Source of the DNA: CAYUIS01 sp964444825 | Lineage (GTDB): Bacteria > Chloroflexota > Anaerolineae > B4-G1 | DNA: 17,274 nucleotides | Direction: 5' to 3' | Assembly: GCA_964444825.1 (NCBI GenBank) | Contig: CAYUIS010000113.1 | Location: 1-17,274, forward strand | In this document: positions 1 through 7,244 of the stretch, one piece after another | Layout of the letters: every line of letters starts with the position of its first letter | Position numbering within the stretch: the stretch's first letter is position 1 | Notes under the pieces: generated by a model | The model's input: only the letters and a program-made list of their open reading frames with translations | The model's database searches: none | What the model was told of the DNA's origin: nothing | Made by a program: the position numbers and the translations under genes

Positions 1-112
1 TTTCTAAAGATGTCACCTTTCCTTCTGATACAACCTGGAGTACAATTCCCCCTGGGGGCACGCGGTCCTGTGTCCACTCTCCAGTCCTTAATCTGGCGCA
101 GGGGGCCAGCCG
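1..112 (+). other. Upstream region of purB with weak inverted repeats
   Basis: No gene is visible here. CTGGAG (35-40) can pair with CTCCAG (79-84), and CCCC/GGGG around 48-58 forms a small inner stem, so the transcript could fold just upstream of purB. TACAAT at 41-46 resembles a -10 box but has no convincing -35 box. I see no match to a purine riboswitch core. The folding is low-confidence inference. Confidence 0.25.
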
Positions 113-1540
113 ATGGGAGCAAAAGAGCAATTCTCTCACGAAACCTACCTCTCGCCCTTCACATGGCGCTACGGCTCTCACGAGATGCGCGCCATCTGGG
201 GCGAGGCGCACAAACACAAGCTCTGGCGGCGTGTGTGGGTGGCCTTGGCAAGCGCGCAGCATCGTGCCGGCCTGGTCACGGCGGAACAACTGGCCGAACT
301 TCGAGCGCACCAGGACAACGTGGACCTGTCCCGCGCTGCCGAGATTGAGGCCCAGATTCATCACGACCTGATGGCCGAGATCCGGGCCTTTGCCGAGCAG
401 TGTCCTGTGGGTGGTCTCATCATCCACCTGGGGGCCACCAGCGCTGACGTTGAGGATAACGCCGACGTGCTGCGCATCCGAGAGGCTCTCGATCTGCTGC
501 TGGAGCAGTTGGGTCCGCTGCTGTCTGATCTGGCCGATGGTATCGAGCGCCACGCCGACCACGTCTGTATGGCCTTTACCCACCTCCAGCCTGCCGAGCC
601 TACCACCGTTGGTTATCGCCTGGCGACTTATGGTCAGGATCTATTGGAGGATTACCATGAGCTCCAGCGCCTACACCAGGGCTTGATGGGCAAGGGGATC
701 AAGGGAGCGGTGGGCACCGCCGCTGCCTACGCCCAACTGCTTGAGGGTACCGGAATGAGCCCCGCCGAACTGGAGGGGTACGTGATGGCGGAACTGGAGT
801 TGACCCCCTTCCCCATCGCTACCCAGGTCTACCCTCGCAAACAGGACTATCGCGTGCTGACCGCACTGGCAGGCCTGGCTCTCTCCCTCTACCGTTTTGC
901 CTTCGATCTGCGGCTGCTCCAGTCACCCCCCATCGGCGAGTGGAGCGAGCCCTTTGGGGCGCGGCAGGTGGGCTCGTCGGCGATGCCCTTCAAGCGCAAC
1001 CCGATCAACGCCGAGAATATGGACAGCCTGGCACGGTACGTGGCCGCCCTCTCCCGCGTGGCGTGGGACAACGCCGCTCACTGCCTGTTGGAGCGGACTT
1101 TGGATGACAAGGCCAATCGCCGCCTCATCCTCCCTGGCGCGTTTCTGGCCAGCGAGGAGCTTGTCCGTCGGGGCCATCGTATCTTGCGCGGCCTGCGGTT
1201 CTACGACGAGGCCATAGGCCGCAACCTGGATGCCTACGGTCCTTTCGCTGCAACTGAGCGACTCTTGATGGAGGCAGTACGTCACGGGGCCAGTCGTCAG
1301 GATATGCACGAGCTGATCCGCCGCCACGCTATGGCTGCCTGGCAGGAGGTGTGGGTCGGGGAGCCCAACCCGCTGATCGACCGGTTGACTGCTGATCCAG
1401 GCATACTGCGCTATCTGCCGGCCAGCCGTGTGCGTGACTTGCTCGACGCGGCTGCTCACGTCGGCGACGCCCCGCAGCGGGCCCGGCAAATGGCGGCCTC
1501 GATCCGCGCACACGTGGGTAAGGAATTGCCGGGAGCTTGA
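113..1540 (+). CDS. purB: Adenylosuccinate lyase (fumarate lyase superfamily)
   Basis: Adenylosuccinate lyase acts in the cytoplasm. It releases fumarate from SAICAR and from adenylosuccinate in purine synthesis. The 475-residue protein has the fumarate-lyase signature GSSAMPFKRNP at residues 287-297, whose flexible loop carries the catalytic serine (S289). The THLQPAEPTT segment holds the general-acid histidine (H157), and LGATSADVEDN lies at 107-117. Length and motif order fit a complete enzyme. The ATG at 113 is the first start that includes the SHETYLSPF N-terminus, and only a weak G-rich stretch precedes it. A metallophosphoesterase gene follows after 18 bases on the same strand, so the two may be co-transcribed. 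No other purine genes are in the window. Other fumarate lyases (argininosuccinate lyase, fumarase) are less likely given the PFKRNP form of the signature. Confidence 0.93.
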   Translation: MGAKEQFSHETYLSPFTWRYGSHEMRAIWGEAHKHKLWRRVWVALASAQHRAGLVTAEQLAELRAHQDNVDLSRAAEIEAQIHHDLMAEIRAFAEQCPVGGLIIHLGATSADVEDNADVLRIREALDLLLEQLGPLLSDLADGIERHADHVCMAFTHLQPAEPTTVGYRLATYGQDLLEDYHELQRLHQGLMGKGIKGAVGTAAAYAQLLEGTGMSPAELEGYVMAELELTPFPIATQVYPRKQDYRVLTALAGLALSLYRFAFDLRLLQSPPIGEWSEPFGARQVGSSAMPFKRNPINAENMDSLARYVAALSRVAWDNAAHCLLERTLDDKANRRLILPGAFLASEELVRRGHRILRGLRFYDEAIGRNLDAYGPFAATERLLMEAVRHGASRQDMHELIRRHAMAAWQEVWVGEPNPLIDRLTADPGILRYLPASRVRDLLDAAAHVGDAPQRARQMAASIRAHVGKELPGA

Positions 1541-1558
1541 GCTTCAGTCTGCGAGTGT

Positions 1559-2323
1559 ATGAGAATGGAAACAGGTCAAGGAACAAGATTTGCTGTTCTG
1601 GCCGATCTTCATGGCAACGGCGACGCGTTGCGGGCTGTGCTGGCCGATCTGGACGGGTGTGGTGGGGTTGATCGACTCTTGGTTCTGGGCGACATCGTCC
1701 TGCTGGGACCCGATCCCGGCCAGGTAGTCGAGTTGCTGATGGCCCGAGATGGAATCGGCGTCTACGGCAACACCGACCGGTTTCTGCTCGATACCGATTG
1801 GCCCGCTTTCCAACCCCAGAGTGAGGAGGACGAGGCGGACCGAGCTCTGTGTGTGTGGGCCCTGGAGCGGCTGGACGAACGAGCACAAGCCTGGCTGCGA
1901 GCCCTTCCTTTTCGGCGGGACCTTGAGGTGGACGGTCAACGGCTGCTGCTGGTGCACGCTTCTCCCCGCAGTGACAGGGATGTCATCCAGGCTGATACCC
2001 CAGAGGATGACGTCCTGGCGATGATGGCCGGTGTGCGGGCCGATCTGCTGCTGCTTGGCCACACCCACGAGCCATTCGACCGCTCGGTGGGAGCCGTGCG
2101 CCTGATCAACCCCGGCGCTGTAGGTTATCCTCGGGGGCAAATGGGGACTGCACGCTATGCACTTCTTACCTGGGATGGGCGCTGGCGGGTCGAGTTTCGC
2201 CTCGTTCGTTACGAGATTGAGAAGACCGTTGCCCGGCTTCTGGCAGCTCGACGCCCTTACCGGCTCTGGATTGCAGGGACACTGCGCCGCGCCATCCACA
2301 CTCCCCTCGACACGTTGGAATAG
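1559..2323 (+). CDS. Metallophosphoesterase (calcineurin-like, YfcE/Metallophos_2 type)
   Basis: Predicted cytoplasmic dinuclear metal phosphoesterase of 254 residues. The ordered metal-binding motifs are all present: DLHGN (D16, H18), LGDIVLLGPDP (D45), GNTD (N71), VHAS (H133) and GHTH (H168, H170), followed by the usual NPGAVGYPR segment at 184-192. The enzyme class hydrolyses phosphomonoesters or phosphodiesters; the substrate cannot be read from the sequence. The gene starts 18 bases after purB with no clear Shine-Dalgarno. ATG at 1565 is an alternative start two codons in. Translation may depend on purB read-through. The catalytic call is secure, the biological role is not. Confidence 0.88.
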   Translation: MRMETGQGTRFAVLADLHGNGDALRAVLADLDGCGGVDRLLVLGDIVLLGPDPGQVVELLMARDGIGVYGNTDRFLLDTDWPAFQPQSEEDEADRALCVWALERLDERAQAWLRALPFRRDLEVDGQRLLLVHASPRSDRDVIQADTPEDDVLAMMAGVRADLLLLGHTHEPFDRSVGAVRLINPGAVGYPRGQMGTARYALLTWDGRWRVEFRLVRYEIEKTVARLLAARRPYRLWIAGTLRRAIHTPLDTLE

Positions 2324-2477
2324 GGGCGATCCCAACTTTGAGATGCGGAGACGGGGTATCTCTGCTTGAGGTCATGTTGCTCTCAAGAGATCGCTGTATC
2401 TCGCCCCAGCGCACCCGCTTGCCCATCAGGCACGGATGGTGTAAAATGCACTCCTAGGGCGGCGAGAAGGGGGGGCT
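2324..2477 (+). other. Intergenic region with possible terminator hairpin and a promoter
   Basis: A hairpin is possible at 2358-2391: CTTGAG (2365-2370) pairs with CTCAAG (2382-2387), extended by ATCT/AGAT across a 3-nt bulge. No T-run follows, so termination is uncertain. A promoter-like sequence follows at 2419-2447 and is listed separately. No gene is seen. Confidence 0.35.
2419..2447 (+). promoter_or_regulatory. Sigma70-type promoter for the TIM-barrel gene
   Basis: TTGCCC at 2419-2424 is separated by 17 bases from TAAAAT at 2442-2447. The expected transcript start near 2454 leaves a short leader carrying the G-rich ribosome-binding site just before ATG 2478. This suggests the gene is not solely dependent on purB transcription. 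Confidence 0.55.
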
Positions 2478-3287
2478 ATGGAGAACGTACTGCTAGCTAC
2501 TTTCCAGCGGGATATCACGCGCCATTACGAGCTAGCTCAGGCGTACGGGGCGGGGTTGGAGCTTCAGGTCTATGGTTATGACCCGGATCTGCTCGATAGC
2601 GACTGGCGCGTGGTGCTCGACCAGCATAAAGCCCTTCTCCACGACTTTGAGGGCGAGATCTCTCTCCACGGGGCCTTCCTCGACATGGCACCGGGCAGCG
2701 TTGACCGCCGTGTTGTGGAGGTGACCCGAGATCGGTTTATGCTCGACCTCGACATCGGCGCCGAGTTAGGCGCCCGCACCATCGTTTTTCACACCCTCTT
2801 CTTGCCGCAAGTCTACCGTCCTGTCGTGGGCGATGGCCCCAGCTATCGCCTGAGTTGGACGGAGAGACAGGTCGAGTTCTGGGGACCCATAGCGGAGGAG
2901 GCCGCCCAGCGCGATCTGCTCATCGCACTGGAGAATATGTGGGAGCCCGAACCCCAGATCATTGGCGACGTGCTGGATCAGGTCGACTCACCTAACCTGG
3001 GTTCCTGCCTTGATGTCGGCCACTTTTATTTGTTCTCCGATTTCCTGCCTCTATCCAGGTGGATCGACCAGATCAGCCATCGGCTGATTCATTGCCATAT
3101 GAACAACCACCGCGGTTCGTACGACGAGCATCTGCCCCTCGACGTTCCCGGTGGGGTGATCGACTATCAGAGGGATGTCCTGCCGCTGCTGCGAGCGCTG
3201 CCCAACTCGCCTACGCTCTCACTGGAGATGGACGAGGTCGCCGCCCTGGAGAGCAGCCTTCACTATCTGGGCCTGGCGAGACGCTAG
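2478..3287 (+). CDS. Xylose isomerase-like TIM barrel protein (AP endonuclease 2 superfamily)
   Basis: The 269-residue protein belongs to the AP_endonuc_2 / xylose-isomerase-like TIM barrel superfamily, which includes sugar (phosphate) isomerases/epimerases and endonuclease IV. Metal-ligand candidates lie in family order: H64 (SLHG), H105 (VFH), E152 (LEN), D179 and H182 (CLDVGH), H207, D216 and H218 (DEH), and E250 (LEMDE). A G-rich ribosome-binding site (GAGAAGGGGGG) precedes ATG 2478. By overall look it resembles the sugar isomerase/epimerase branch. The nine ligands match the trinuclear zinc set of endonuclease IV, so a nuclease role cannot be excluded. It ends 25 bases from the convergent rhomboid gene. 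The substrate is unknown. Confidence 0.8.
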   Translation: MENVLLATFQRDITRHYELAQAYGAGLELQVYGYDPDLLDSDWRVVLDQHKALLHDFEGEISLHGAFLDMAPGSVDRRVVEVTRDRFMLDLDIGAELGARTIVFHTLFLPQVYRPVVGDGPSYRLSWTERQVEFWGPIAEEAAQRDLLIALENMWEPEPQIIGDVLDQVDSPNLGSCLDVGHFYLFSDFLPLSRWIDQISHRLIHCHMNNHRGSYDEHLPLDVPGGVIDYQRDVLPLLRALPNSPTLSLEMDEVAALESSLHYLGLARR

Positions 3288-3312
3288 TTCCCTATCTGGC
3301 CAAAGCCGACTA

Positions 3313-4107
3313 TCACTCTTCCGCGCCCTGCCAGGGGCGGTACTGCAGTAGCTCCTGGGGTAGGAACAGATACAGGCACGTCAACCCGGCGATCACTCCC
3401 CCCAGGTGGGCAAATGATCCCACCAGGCTGTATATGTACCCATATTCCTGGAACTGCTGCTCCAGGTACCCATTCAACACATCCCGCGTTACGGTGTAGA
3501 CGATGAACACCCAGGCCGGCGTGTACAGTGGAATCGGGATGGGCAGAATCCCGAACAGCATCGGCAAGGTTCGGATGCGCTGGTCTTGGTACAGGAACAG
3601 GTAGGCGGCCACGATGCCCATTACCGCGCCACTTGCTCCCAACCCCGGCACCATTCCCTTGGTGACGGGCAGTGCTGCGCGCCCCAACACGCTCGCCACG
3701 CCTGACACGAACACACATGTCAGGTAAAAGAGCCCAAACTTGGTCGGTCCGAGCACGTCCTCCAATCGCCGCCCGAAGAAGAACAGAAAGAACATATTGC
3801 CCAGTAGGTGTGACCATCCGGCGTGTAGAAACGCCGAGGTTAGCATACTCAGCGCGCCGAGCCCTGTTCCTTCCAGGATGTCGGCCGGTACCAGCATAAT
3901 CTGGCTCCTTATGGCGGCCCATGCCTCTTTGTCTTGGAGCCACCACGGGAGCAAGGCGTAGAAAAACACGTGGATGGCCACGTTTATCGCGATCAGCCCC
4001 CACGTCATAGCCGAGAAGGTGCGATGACGGCCCCGGGCGTCCTGCAGCGGGAGTAGCAGGATGAATGACAGGATACGGTCGAGGGCCAGAGCGATGAGTG
4101 TCATCAT
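3313..4107 (-). CDS. Rhomboid family intramembrane serine protease
   Basis: Integral membrane serine protease that cleaves transmembrane substrates within or near the bilayer. The 264-residue protein shows the rhomboid core: FLHAGWSHLLGN (H100 and N104, oxyanion region), GLGASG with catalytic serine S159, and SFAHLGG with catalytic histidine H234. Several hydrophobic segments (about 33-55, 88-113, 123-143, 155-173, 188-208 and 230-250) fit a six-helix core. The start is ATG 4107 or the adjacent ATG 4104. AAGG at the end of the upstream gene is the only ribosome-binding candidate and is rather far away. The gene begins 10 bases after the TPR/zinc-ribbon gene stop, which implies co-transcription and probable translational coupling. 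The substrate is unknown; the upstream membrane protein is a guess worth testing. Confidence 0.93.
   Translation of the reverse strand: MMTLIALALDRILSFILLLPLQDARGRHRTFSAMTWGLIAINVAIHVFFYALLPWWLQDKEAWAAIRSQIMLVPADILEGTGLGALSMLTSAFLHAGWSHLLGNMFFLFFFGRRLEDVLGPTKFGLFYLTCVFVSGVASVLGRAALPVTKGMVPGLGASGAVMGIVAAYLFLYQDQRIRTLPMLFGILPIPIPLYTPAWVFIVYTVTRDVLNGYLEQQFQEYGYIYSLVGSFAHLGGVIAGLTCLYLFLPQELLQYRPWQGAEE
3321..3340. terminator. Possible bidirectional hairpin between convergent genes
   Basis: CCGC-CCCT and AGGGGCGG can form an eight-pair stem with one bulged G and a 3-nt loop. It lies inside the last codons of the rhomboid gene and 33 bases past the stop of the convergent TIM-barrel gene. There is no T-run on either strand, so this is only a candidate. 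Confidence 0.2.
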
Positions 4108-4117
4108 CGTATCTGTG

Positions 4118-5443
4118 TTACCTTAGCAAAAGGATCATTGTCATTCCCACGCCCCACAGTACCGCGCCTGGGATGCCTATCAGGGCCTTTTGCTCGAGCC
4201 CTCGTATCCCCTTCGGGCCGAAGGCGGCCTGCATACCGGGATTGAGGGGGACGTCGGTGGCGCACGCCCACATGTAGGCACCTACGCTTGCCATCATCAG
4301 CGCGACCCATGCCGCCAGGTTTATGTGCCACGGCACTAACCCCGCGTTGACTAGAGCTGCGAGCATCGGGATCAGCATCAGCCCGCCTATCCGGCGTAAT
4401 GTCTCTCCCCACCCCTGGCTATCTTGCTCGGGCTTGGGATCCTCCCCCCATTTCGACAGCCGACGTCGCGCTTCCCGACCCAGCGCGGTATGGGGCGCTG
4501 TTAATTCGCAAGCTCGTCGATAGTGCCGCACTGCGTATGCTCCCTGCCTCTGTGCAAGATACACGTCGCCCAGGAGCATGTGGGCCTCCACGTGGTCTGG
4601 CGCTAGGCTGGTGGTTTTTTTCAGCAGGTCGAGCGTCTCCCGAGTCTCTCCCTCCTGCTCGACCTTGAGCCGTGCCAGCTCGAACAGAATTCCCGGGTCA
4701 TCGTCAGTTTGCTCCGCCGCCCGTTCGTACATGTCCCGCGCCTCGGCCAGCATCTGGCGTAGGATGTAGATCGTTCCCAGGCGGGCGTACAGGGCTGAAT
4801 CGCTGGGGTCGCTTTTGATGGCGCGCTTGTACGTGGCGATGGCCCTTTCGTCCTGACCCAGCTCCTTGTACACCGCCGCCACGCCCCCCAGCACCTGTGC
4901 ATCGTTGGGGGCCTCAGCGATTGCCCGTGCCGCTGCCTCCTCCACCCGCTCGCCGCGATGGTGTGCCAGATAGGCTTGGGCCAATGCCAGGTGGTAATGC
5001 CCCCCGTCGCCGTAATCCCCCAACCCCTCTCCGCATTCCGGGCACGCCCTTTGCTTTGCGTCGACGTAGTGGCCGCAGGCGGGGCATGCTACGATCAGGA
5101 CCTGACCACAGGATCTGCAGATTGTCCCGGAGGGTGGGACTGGCTCACCACAGCGGGGGCAGCGCTCCTGTACGTCTAGAATGGGGGAGGCTTGTTGATC
5201 CAGCCAGCTTAGGCCCGACTGGGCGTGCCGGTTGTGTGGGTTGATCGCCAGCACGTTTTCCAGGCATACCCGCCGCTCCTCGATCGACTCCACTGCGGCG
5301 CTCAGCCACAACCATGCCTGTTCGTTCTCTTCGTCCAGTTCTGTCACCCGCAGCAGCACCTGCCGCGCTTCCTGCTTCCGCCCGGCCTTGGCTGTGGCGA
5401 TCCCGCGTTGGAGGAGTTCGTTCACCTCAAGGGAGGTGGGCAT
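4118..5443 (-). CDS. TPR and double zinc-ribbon membrane protein
   Basis: Predicted membrane-anchored protein of 441 residues with three parts. The N-terminus (about 8-80) has TPR-like helices. Residues 95-137 form a double zinc ribbon with four CxxC pairs (C95/C98, C109/C112, C120/C123, C134/C137). Residues 148-325 are further TPR repeats, followed by three hydrophobic segments at about 352-372, 374-396 and 419-440. TPRs usually mediate protein-protein contacts. No enzyme motif is seen. I place the start at 5443 rather than at the longer ORF start (5545) because GGAG lies 8 bases upstream of it and a TATAAT promoter sits inside the would-be extension. It is the first gene of an operon with the rhomboid protease. 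Its function is unknown; a scaffold or quality-control role is inference only. Confidence 0.82.
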   Translation of the reverse strand: MPTSLEVNELLQRGIATAKAGRKQEARQVLLRVTELDEENEQAWLWLSAAVESIEERRVCLENVLAINPHNRHAQSGLSWLDQQASPILDVQERCPRCGEPVPPSGTICRSCGQVLIVACPACGHYVDAKQRACPECGEGLGDYGDGGHYHLALAQAYLAHHRGERVEEAAARAIAEAPNDAQVLGGVAAVYKELGQDERAIATYKRAIKSDPSDSALYARLGTIYILRQMLAEARDMYERAAEQTDDDPGILFELARLKVEQEGETRETLDLLKKTTSLAPDHVEAHMLLGDVYLAQRQGAYAVRHYRRACELTAPHTALGREARRRLSKWGEDPKPEQDSQGWGETLRRIGGLMLIPMLAALVNAGLVPWHINLAAWVALMMASVGAYMWACATDVPLNPGMQAAFGPKGIRGLEQKALIGIPGAVLWGVGMTMILLLR

Positions 5444-5473
5444 CTGGTTTCTCCATCGATTTCTTTCGGCCAG

Positions 5474-5502
5474 ATTATAAGTGCTCTTTATTGAGAGAGC
5501 AA
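5474..5502 (-). promoter_or_regulatory. Sigma70-type promoter for the TPR/rhomboid operon
   Basis: Read on the minus strand, TTGCTC (5497-5502) is followed after 17 bases by a perfect TATAAT (5474-5479). The transcript would start near 5467, about 24 bases before ATG 5443. This supports the shorter start of the TPR gene. Confidence 0.72.
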
Positions 5503-5653
5503 GGGCAAAGAATACTTGCCGCTCAAATCGTGGGGGGCAAACCACCGTTCTGCGCCACTCTCAGAATTGCCCCCTGTGTAAACTGTGATACCATTATGCT
5601 TATGCAACGTCAAACCTGATCAACACACAATCCGCAGGAGGGAATCGAGCCCT
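5503..5653 (+). other. Divergent intergenic region before the decarboxylase
   Basis: This region separates the minus-strand TPR operon from the plus-strand decarboxylase. TTGCCC at 5567-5572 with CATTAT at 5592-5597 (19-base gap) is a weak plus-strand promoter candidate. AGGAGGG at 5636-5642, 11 bases before ATG 5654, is a strong ribosome-binding site. It decides that start over an upstream in-frame ATG at 5585. No gene is seen. Confidence 0.4.
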
Positions 5654-7108
5654 ATGTCTGAAAACCAGAGCTTTCATATGACCCCGGAGGACTTCCGGCG
5701 CTACGGTCGGGCCGTGGTCGATTGGATCGCCGACTACTATGAGCGCGTCGAGTCGTTGCCCGTGCTGTCCCAGGTGGCCCCGGGCGAGATCCGTGCGTCG
5801 CTTCCTCCCCAGCCCCCCGTCCACGGCGAGCCCTTCGACGCCATCCTCCAGGACGTAGAGGACCTGATCCTGCCCGGCATCACCCACTGGCAGTCGCCCA
5901 GCTTTTTCGCCTTTTTCCCCGCCAACGTCTCGGGCCCGTCCGTCCTGGGGGAGCTGCTCTCGGCCGGCCTCGGCGTCCAGGGAATGCTCTGGGCCACCAG
6001 CCCCGCCTGTACCGAGCTAGAGACCCACCTCCTCGACTGGCTCGTCGATATGCTCGATCTCCCGGCAGGGTTCAAATCCACCTCGGCGGGCGGCGGTGTG
6101 ATTCAGGATAGCGCCTCCAGCGGCTCCCTGTGCGCTCTCCTGGCTGCCCGCGAGCGCGCCACCAACTATGCCAGCAACGAGCGAGGCTGCGATGGTCGCC
6201 TCGTCGCCTATTCCTCTACCCAGACTCATTCCTCCATCGAAAAGGCCGTCAAGATCGCTGGCCTGGGGCGCGACAACCTCCGCCTCATAGAGGTCGATGA
6301 CGCCTTCGCCATGCGGCCTGATGCCCTCGCCCGCCAGATCGAGCGTGACCGCCAGGCTGGCCTGATGCCCTGTTTCGTCTGCGCCACCGTGGGCACCACC
6401 TCCTCTAATGCCATCGACCCCCTGCCCGAGATCGGCTCCCTCTGCCGCGCAGAGGGGCTTTGGCTCCACGTCGACGCCGCTATGTGCGGCACCGCCGCCC
6501 TGTGCCCCGAGTTCCGCGCCATTCACGATGGCCTCGAACTGGCCGATAGTTACTGCTTTAACCCCCACAAGTGGATGTTCACCAATTTTGACTGTGACTG
6601 CTTCTACGTCGCCGATCGGGCTGCCCTGATCCACACCCTGAGCATTCTCCCCGAGTACCTGCGCAACCAGGCCACCGAGTCCGGTGCTGTTTTTGATTAT
6701 CGGGACTGGCAGATCCCCCTCGGGCGTCGCTTCCGCTCGCTGAAGCTCTGGTTCGTCATCCGTCACTATGGCATCGAGGGCCTCCGTCATCACGTTCGCC
6801 GTCACGTCGCCCTGGCCCAAGAGTTCGCCGCCTGGGTCGAGGCCGACGACCGCTTCGAGTTGGCCGCTCCCGCCCCCTTGAACCTCGTCTGTTTCCGCCA
6901 TCGGGGAGGCGAAGCGGTCAACCAGGCCATCCTCGACCGCCTGAACCGCAGCGGTGACTTGTACCTGACTCACACCCGGCTGAACGATCAGCTCACGCTG
7001 CGCCTCTGCGTCGGCCAGACTCACACCGAGTCTCGCCACGTCGCTCAGGCCTGGCAGCGGATCACGCACGCCGCCGCAGGGCTGTCAGAACTCGGCACGA
7101 AACGATAG
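5654..7108 (+). CDS. Aromatic L-amino-acid decarboxylase (PLP group II decarboxylase)
   Basis: Cytoplasmic pyridoxal-phosphate enzyme of 484 residues that would convert an aromatic amino acid (tryptophan, tyrosine, phenylalanine or DOPA) to its amine and CO2. Visible family features are QTHSS with H192 (cofactor stacking), HVDAA with D274, NPHKW with the PLP lysine K306, and the long conserved run around WQIPLGRRFRSLK. The active-site tyrosine in PEYL (Y335) is present. In this family tyrosine at that site goes with decarboxylation and phenylalanine with aldehyde synthase activity; H192 also fits a decarboxylase. The usual HVDAAYAG reads HVDAAMCG here. Start at 5654 is set by AGGAGGG. Third codon positions look richer in C than in neighbouring genes, a possible sign of separate history. 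The exact substrate cannot be told. Confidence 0.92.
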   Translation: MSENQSFHMTPEDFRRYGRAVVDWIADYYERVESLPVLSQVAPGEIRASLPPQPPVHGEPFDAILQDVEDLILPGITHWQSPSFFAFFPANVSGPSVLGELLSAGLGVQGMLWATSPACTELETHLLDWLVDMLDLPAGFKSTSAGGGVIQDSASSGSLCALLAARERATNYASNERGCDGRLVAYSSTQTHSSIEKAVKIAGLGRDNLRLIEVDDAFAMRPDALARQIERDRQAGLMPCFVCATVGTTSSNAIDPLPEIGSLCRAEGLWLHVDAAMCGTAALCPEFRAIHDGLELADSYCFNPHKWMFTNFDCDCFYVADRAALIHTLSILPEYLRNQATESGAVFDYRDWQIPLGRRFRSLKLWFVIRHYGIEGLRHHVRRHVALAQEFAAWVEADDRFELAAPAPLNLVCFRHRGGEAVNQAILDRLNRSGDLYLTHTRLNDQLTLRLCVGQTHTESRHVAQAWQRITHAAAGLSELGTKR

Positions 7109-7125
7109 ATTTGCGTGCCAGTTTG

Positions 7126-7134
7126 TGTTATACT
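7126..7134 (+). promoter_or_regulatory. Extended -10 promoter (TGtTATACT)
   Basis: TG at 7126-7127 precedes TATACT at 7129-7134, with no good -35 box at the expected distance. This fits an extended -10 promoter. Its transcript would start near 7141 and cover the PEBP lipoprotein gene. Confidence 0.5.
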
Positions 7135-7142
7135 GTAGGTAC

Positions 7143-7229
7143 ATGGACTGGAAGTTACCATTTTATCAGGCCAACCAGCTCTCCTCGACGACATGGCCTG
7201 ACAAGAGCCATATCAACCAATTGGCTTAA
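7143..7229 (+). CDS. Possible leaderless 28-codon upstream ORF
   Basis: ATG at 7143 opens a 28-residue reading frame ending in TAA at 7227-7229, 15 bases before the lipoprotein start. The predicted transcript start near 7141 would place this ATG at the very 5' end of the mRNA. The peptide begins MDWKLPFYQ and has no recognised motif. An 8-bp inverted repeat (TCAGGCCA 7166-7173, TGGCCTGA 7194-7201) lies within it. It may be a regulatory leader or simply chance. Confidence 0.2.
   Translation: MDWKLPFYQANQLSSTTWPDKSHINQLA
7166..7201 (+). repeat. Inverted repeat in the lipoprotein leader
   Basis: TCAGGCCA and TGGCCTGA are perfect complements separated by 20 bases. They could form a hairpin in the leader RNA or serve as a DNA operator. 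No T-run follows, so a terminator is unlikely. Confidence 0.35.
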
Positions 7230-7244
7230 CAAGGAAGTTGGAGT

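Noticed and set aside
1..112. Purine riboswitch or T-box ahead of purB
   Set aside because: No conserved core of either class could be seen, only short generic inverted repeats.
1544..2335. 263-codon minus-strand frame opposite the metallophosphoesterase
   Set aside because: It mirrors a gene with complete metal motifs and has no family signature or ribosome-binding site.
3284..4003. 239-codon minus-strand frame overlapping the rhomboid gene
   Set aside because: It is out of frame with the rhomboid, which holds the catalytic motifs and membrane segments.
6069..6090. GGTTCAAATCC-like string resembling a tRNA T-arm
   Set aside because: It lies in the decarboxylase coding frame, and no cloverleaf or acceptor stem could be formed around it.
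6017..7069. 350-codon open frame on the minus strand
   Set aside because: It lies wholly antisense to the well-supported decarboxylase, has no recognisable motif, and is expected where C-ending codons remove stops from the complementary strand.
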